64,000 nt of DNA from Holophagales bacterium (GTDB lineage Bacteria; Acidobacteriota; Thermoanaerobaculia; UBA5066), in assembly GCA_016714815.1 (NCBI GenBank), contig JADKBZ010000007.1, positions 1 through 64,000 of the forward strand, in the 5' to 3' direction. Below the pieces are notes generated by a model. That model was not told the DNA's origin and made no database searches. It saw nothing but the letters and a program-made list of their open reading frames with translations. The position numbers and the translations under genes were made by a program. This document shows, in pieces, positions 60,045 through 64,000 of this stretch (position 1 is the stretch's first letter; the number at the start of each line of letters is the position of its first letter).

Positions 60045-60662
60045 GTGAGCTACATCGAGCGGCTGATGATCCCGGACGAGGTGGTCCTCCATCAGGCGCG
60101 CCGGAGCCTCTACCCGACCTTCGCGGGGCCCGCCCTCGCCCTCGTCGCCGCCCTCGCAGCGGGTGTGGCCCTGAGCGTTCTCGTCCCCGGGGCCGTCGTC
60201 GTCGCCTGGCTCCTTCCGGCCGTTCCCCTCGTCTGGCTCGGGTGGCGGTACCTCTACTGGGTCAACAAGGTCTACATGGTCACGAACCGGCGCGTCCTCA
60301 AGCTCGAGGGGCTCTTCACGAAAGTCCACCGCGACGCGTCGCTCGACAAGATCAACGACATGAACCTCGAGCAGGGGCTCCTCGGCCGCCTCCTGGACTA
60401 CGGCGACCTCGGCATCGCGACGGCGAACGAGTCCGCGAGCGTGACCTACCACTTCCTGCACGACCCGGTGGAGTTCAAGAAGCAGGCGCTGATGAGCCGC
60501 GAGGCGGCGCGGCCCTCGGCGACTCCGGGCGGCGCGGCCACGACCACGGAAGCCGACCCCGTCGCGCAGCTCGAGCGCCTCGGCGCGCTGCGGGAGAAGG
60601 GCGTCGTCACCGAAGAGGAATTCCAGACGGCGAAGGCGCAGCTGCTCGGCCGGATGAAATAG
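60045..60662 (+). CDS. Membrane protein with bacterial PH domain and SHOCT tail
   Basis: 205 residues, GTG behind GAGGAGGAGC. Two membrane segments (residues 30-70), then a bPH2/DUF304 domain (YMVTNRRVLKLEGLFTKVHR, LDKINDMNLEQGLLGRLLDY, GDLGIATANESASVTYHFLH). The last 35 residues (QLERLGALREKGVVTEEEFQ, KAQLLGRM) are a SHOCT oligomerisation motif. Function unknown. Confidence 0.85.
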   Translation: MSYIERLMIPDEVVLHQARRSLYPTFAGPALALVAALAAGVALSVLVPGAVVVAWLLPAVPLVWLGWRYLYWVNKVYMVTNRRVLKLEGLFTKVHRDASLDKINDMNLEQGLLGRLLDYGDLGIATANESASVTYHFLHDPVEFKKQALMSREAARPSATPGGAATTTEADPVAQLERLGALREKGVVTEEEFQTAKAQLLGRMK

Positions 60663-60778
60663 GGGCGGCGGCTCCCGGCTGCGAGGCCGGCCGAGGGACT
60701 CGCACTGGCGCCCTTCGGTCCAGGGGCCACCGTACCAACCGATACCGTCGAACCAGACCCGGACGAGGAAACCCCACC

Positions 60779-61828
60779 ATGACCGACGAGATCTTCAGAA
60801 AGCTCACGAGCCTCAGCTCCTGCGCGGGGTGAGCGTCGAAGCTGCCCCCCGGGCAGCTCGCGCAGGTCTTGCGCGCCCTCGGTGACGTCTTCGACCCGGC
60901 GGCCCATCCCGACGTCCTCGTCGGGCTCACCGAGCCGGACGATGCCGCCGTGCTCGACCTCGGCGGCGGACGGGCGCTGATCCTGACGACCGATTTCTTC
61001 ACGCCCGTGGTCGACGAGCCGTACGACTTCGGCGCCATCGCCGCCGCGAACGCCCTGAGCGACGTCTACGCCATGGGGGGCGAACCGGTCCTCGCCCTGA
61101 ACCTCGTCGCCTTCCCGCCGCAGCTCTCGGCCGCCACTCTCGCCGAGCTCCTCCGGGGCGGGGCGGAGGTGGTCCGGTCGGCGGGGGCCGTGATCGCGGG
61201 CGGGCACTCGATCCAGGACAAGGAGCCGAAGTACGGCCTCTGCGTCGTCGGCTTCGCCGAGACGTCCCGGCTCCTGAAGAAGAGCGGCGCGCGCCCCGGG
61301 GACGCGCTCCACCTGACGAAAGCGCTCGGGACGGGAACGATTACGACGGCCCTCAAGCGCGGGCTCGCCTCGACGGAGGAGCTCGCCGCCGCGGTCGCCT
61401 CTATGAAGGCGTTGAACCGCGCCGCCTCGCGCGCGGCGCTCGCCGCGGGGGCCGCCGCCGCGACCGACGTGACGGGCTTCGGCCTCGCGGGGCACGCCCT
61501 CGAGATGGCCGAGGCCTCCGGCGTCCGCTTCCGGTTCGACTGGGACGCGCTCCCCTGGCTTGCCGGCGCGCGCCGGCTCGCCGCGGAAATGGTCTTTCCC
61601 GGAGGCGCCTGGGGCAATCTCGAGCACTTCTGCGGCCGGGTGGTCCGCACCCGGACGCTCTCCGAAGCCGAGGCGATGCTCCTCTTCGACCCGCAGACGT
61701 CAGGAGGGCTCCTCGTCGCCGTCCCGGCAGGGCGGGAGGCGGAGTTCACGAGCTCTCTCGAGGCCGGCGGAGTGCAGGGGTGGCGCGTGGGCGAGGTCGC
61801 CCCGGGCGACGGGCTCGAGATCCGCTGA
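60779..61828 (+). CDS. selD: Selenide, water dikinase with selenocysteine (SelD)
   Basis: 349 residues when the in-frame TGA at 60830-60832 is read as Sec. ATG 60779 follows GAGGAAA. The N-terminus, SSCAG-Sec-ASKLPPGQLA, lines up with the active-site loop of SelD (GAGCGCK in E. coli): Sec 18 takes the place of Cys 17 and Lys 21 that of Lys 20. The rest is typical: DDAAVLDLGGGRALILTTDF, NALSDVYAMGGEPVLALNLV, GGHSIQDKEPKYGLCVVG, TKALGTGTITTAL, DVTGFGLAGHALEMAE and LLFDPQTSGGLLVAVPAG. It makes selenophosphate from selenide and ATP. A hairpin follows the TGA. Ordinary gene calling would lose the first 30 residues. Confidence 0.93.
60840..60858 (+). promoter_or_regulatory. Putative bacterial SECIS hairpin of selD
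   Basis: AGCTGCCC, loop CCC, GGGCAGCT: a perfect eight-base-pair stem beginning seven bases after the UGA, where bacterial SECIS elements sit within the coding region. The loop does not show the E. coli-like GGU/U features, so the real loop may be larger or the SelB species-specific. Confidence 0.6.
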
Positions 61829-62106
61829 CCAGTCCGGGCAGACTATTTCGTCATAGCCCGAAATACAGGTTGACGCGGGGCCGGATTCCCGGCACCCTAC
61901 GGCCCGTGCGATTCTCCGTCGCCTGGCCGAAGCGGCCCTACTTCCGGAAGAAGGGCTGAGCGCGGGTCAGCTGCTCCGGCGGAGCGGCTCCGGACGGTGC
62001 GAGGCGGATCGGTCGCGGCCCACCAGCCGCCTGACCCGCCCTCCCGGGCCGGAGAAACCCCTTTCCATCCGATTCCCTCTCTGACTCCCTGAGGAGGGGA
62101 GCATTC
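61829..62106. other. Intergenic region upstream of the cytochrome gene
   Basis: About 280 bases with no recognisable gene. A GTG-started reading of 17 codons (about 61908-61961) exists but looks fortuitous. The stretch must hold the promoter of the decaheme cytochrome/porin operon. Confidence 0.4.
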
Positions 62107-62994
62107 ATGAGAGTTGGTGTGTTTGCATCGTCTCTCCTCGCGCTCCTGTGGAGCTCGGGCGCCGTCCTCGCCGCCGAAGCGGCGGACTGCGCCGGGTGCC
62201 ACGAGGAGCTCGTGAAGGCGACGACGAACCAGATCCACATGCGGATCAAGCCGTTCGAGGTGAAGGGTCACCTCGTCGGCTGCGAGGGCTGCCACGGCAA
62301 GGCGGATGCCCACGCCGAAGACGGCGACGCCGCGAAGGTCCACAAGCTGGGCGCGGACAAGGCGACCGACAAGGCCTGCCTGGCGTGCCACGGCCTGAAG
62401 GGCTTCCCCGCGTGGAACGCCTCGACCCACGCGGCCGAGGACCTCCACTGCACCACCTGCCACTCGATCCACAAGCCGGGCAAGCCTGCCGAGACGTGCG
62501 CGAAGTGCCACGGCGAGCAGCGCGCGCAGTTCGAGCTCCCCTCGCACCACCCGCTCCGCGAGGGGAAGATGACCTGCACGAGCTGCCACGAGCCGCACGC
62601 GGCGACCGAGTCCCAGCTGAGGACGAAACAGCGGCTGAACGACCTCTGCACGACGTGCCACCAGGCGCAGGAAGGCCCTTACGTCTTCGAGCACGCCCCG
62701 GTGCAGGAGAGCTGCGCCACGTGCCACGTCCCGCACGGGTCCGTGGCGGGCCGGCTCCTCACCGCCAACGAGCCGATGCTCTGCCTTCAGTGCCACGAGT
62801 TCCACTTCCACACGGGCTACGAGGCGACCGACGGCGTCCAGATGCTCGGCGGCATCCCGCGGCAGAGCCCGAACGGCCCCGAGGGGATGAACAAGGCCTT
62901 TTCGACGAAGTGCACCCAGTGCCACCCGAAGGTCCACGGCTCGGACCTCCCCTCGCAGGGGATCTCGGGCAACGGCAAGTCGCTGACGAGGTAG
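62107..62994 (+). CDS. Decaheme c-type cytochrome (MtrA/DmsE-like)
   Basis: 295 residues, ATG behind GAGGAGGGGAGC. Signal peptide ending VLAAEAAD. Ten CXXCH motifs (CAGCH, CEGCH, CLACH, CTTCH, CAKCH, CTSCH, CTTCH, CATCH, CLQCH, CTQCH), matching the size and heme count of MtrA/DmsE periplasmic decaheme proteins, which carry electrons to an outer-membrane porin-cytochrome complex. Downstream after 10 bases is an MtrB-like porin. Could serve extracellular metal reduction, DMSO respiration or an uptake path; no outer cytochrome or terminal reductase is inside the window. Confidence 0.92.
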   Translation: MRVGVFASSLLALLWSSGAVLAAEAADCAGCHEELVKATTNQIHMRIKPFEVKGHLVGCEGCHGKADAHAEDGDAAKVHKLGADKATDKACLACHGLKGFPAWNASTHAAEDLHCTTCHSIHKPGKPAETCAKCHGEQRAQFELPSHHPLREGKMTCTSCHEPHAATESQLRTKQRLNDLCTTCHQAQEGPYVFEHAPVQESCATCHVPHGSVAGRLLTANEPMLCLQCHEFHFHTGYEATDGVQMLGGIPRQSPNGPEGMNKAFSTKCTQCHPKVHGSDLPSQGISGNGKSLTR

Positions 62995-63004
62995 GAGACG
63001 AGAG

Positions 63005-64000
63005 ATGAAGAACCGCAGAGACACGGTCCTCGTTCTCGGCCTCGCGGCGCTCCTGGCGCCCGCCTCGCTTCTCCGGGCCGAAGAGCCCCCGACGACGACC
63101 CAGGGCTCGGTCGAGCTCGCCGGCTACGGCACGAGCGTCGACGGCTCTCCCGACAAGGCGATGGAGTACGAGCCGACGGGCAACTACCTCCCCTGGAACG
63201 TCCTCGTCTCGTCGCACGAGCACTGGGGCAGCCTCATCCTCTCGTCCGAGGGGAAGGGGAAGGGCGACCAGAAGCACCACCTCTCGCTCGACGTGCAGCG
63301 CGCGTTGCGGGTGAAGGCCGGATACGAAGAGCTGACGCACCGCCTCCCGCACGACCCGATGACGAACCTGACGGCGGCGGTCTCGGACGGCAAGTTCGTC
63401 TGGAATACCGACCTGGCTCCGCAAGCGAGCTACGCCATCTCCCATTCGACGCTCGCCGGCCGGGCCGAGCTCCAGCTCCCCTCGCTCTCGGCGGCCACCC
63501 TCGGCCTCTCCTACGGCGAGCAGCGGCGGAAGGGGCACGCCCAGCTGATGACGCTCTCGCACTGCGACAGCTGCCACGTGACGAGCCAGTCTCGCGCCGT
63601 CGACGAGAAGACGAGAGACGCCGCGGCCGACGTCCTCCTCGCCTTTCAGGGCGGCGCCGTCCGCGTCGGCTACAACCACCGCGAGCTGACGAACGGCGAC
63701 CCGTACGCCCTCTTCACGTACGACCGGGCGATGCACCCCGTCCAGCGCACGGTCATCTTCGACAACAAGCTCCAGTTCGACGCCACCGAGGGTCCCCAGA
63801 AGGTCGACTACCGGCCGGACACCCGGAAGAACACCGCGACGCTCGACGTCGCGCTCCACGATGTCGGCGGCTTCGCGATCAACGGGATCGGAGTCCTTTC
63901 CCAGACCCAGAACCGCTACGCGGGGCTCGAATCCACCTACGGCGGCGGCGCCCTGGCGCTCGCCCGAAACTGGGACTCCGGCCTTCGCCTCAGATGGCGG
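63005..64000 (+). CDS. MtrB/PioB-like outer-membrane porin, 3' end outside window
   Basis: At least 332 residues, ATG ten bases after the cytochrome stop, open to the window edge. Signal peptide ending SLLRAEE. The sequence then shows alternating polar/hydrophobic strands typical of a beta barrel (SVELAGYGTSVDG, KHHLSLDVQRALRVKAGYEE, ALFTYDRAMHPVQRTVIFDN). Residues near 195-200 read HCDSCHVTS, a single c-type heme motif unusual for an MtrB porin, whose known forms carry a CXXC but no heme. It should form the outer-membrane sheath around the decaheme protein. Confidence 0.82.
   Translation, partial: MKNRRDTVLVLGLAALLAPASLLRAEEPPTTTQGSVELAGYGTSVDGSPDKAMEYEPTGNYLPWNVLVSSHEHWGSLILSSEGKGKGDQKHHLSLDVQRALRVKAGYEELTHRLPHDPMTNLTAAVSDGKFVWNTDLAPQASYAISHSTLAGRAELQLPSLSAATLGLSYGEQRRKGHAQLMTLSHCDSCHVTSQSRAVDEKTRDAAADVLLAFQGGAVRVGYNHRELTNGDPYALFTYDRAMHPVQRTVIFDNKLQFDATEGPQKVDYRPDTRKNTATLDVALHDVGGFAINGIGVLSQTQNRYAGLESTYGGGALALARNWDSGLRLRWR

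Noticed and set aside
61908..61961. A 17-codon reading before the cytochrome gene as a leader peptide
   Set aside because: No ribosome binding site and no attenuator-like hairpins follow it.

Overview
The window is a 64 kb piece of a very high-GC bacterial chromosome with dense, mostly intact genes and no rRNA, tRNA or CRISPR that I could see. The gene mix (secreted S8 protease with C-terminal repeats, P-domain proteins, HoxFUYH-type hydrogenase, ArsS, decaheme cytochrome plus porin, many sensor kinases) fits an Acidobacteriota-like heterotroph with facultative or anaerobic respiration. That placement is inference; nothing here proves the phylum.

Layout. 1-4.4 kb: three + strand genes (SGNH hydrolase, parvulin-type isomerase, membrane/TPR protein) that can be read only by switching frame many times. 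4.4-10 kb: sulfatase-like TPR protein, then two paralogous secreted P-domain proteins separated by a group IIC intron that sits directly behind a transcription terminator. 10-16 kb: an arsenosugar-type set (fused rSAM/selenodomain-associated transferases, FAD oxidoreductase, peroxidase-like protein, ArsS) and a histidine kinase. 16-21.5 kb: a bidirectional NiFe hydrogenase operon hoxFUYHW ending in a translationally coupled response regulator. 21.9-26.9 kb: cache-domain kinase, DUF547 protein, radical SAM protein and START-like protein. 26.9-29.6 kb: two ankyrin genes, then decayed copies of the radical SAM/START pair and a scrap of an IS91-like transposase. 29.7-34.8 kb: a 1,708-residue S8 protease. 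34.9-45.3 kb: membrane and envelope proteins, hydrolases, an FAD dehydrogenase/TVP38 pair and a beta-propeller protein. 45.2-49.6 kb: a bufferin-like RiPP cluster (Cys-rich precursor, DUF692/MNIO enzyme, DUF2063 partner) beside an ECF sigma factor and its NrsF-type anti-sigma factor. 49.6-57 kb: malate dehydrogenase, citrate synthase, and convergent signalling genes (PP2C-type response regulator, large hybrid kinase). 57-62 kb: redox-repair genes (GPx, aldo/keto reductase, MsrB-MsrA) and selD, which is itself a selenoprotein gene read through an in-frame UGA. 62-64 kb: a decaheme cytochrome and the start of an MtrB-like porin, cut by the window edge.

Together these suggest a cell with strong redox, metal and metalloid handling: hydrogenase coupled to NAD(H), periplasmic/outer-membrane electron transfer, copper-binding RiPP-type defence, arsenic/selenium metabolism and oxidative-damage repair. 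The two most interesting points are the Sec-containing SelD and the MNIO cluster with its probable sigma/anti-sigma control. Several frameshifts fall in short G or C runs, so some apparent pseudogenes may be consensus errors.
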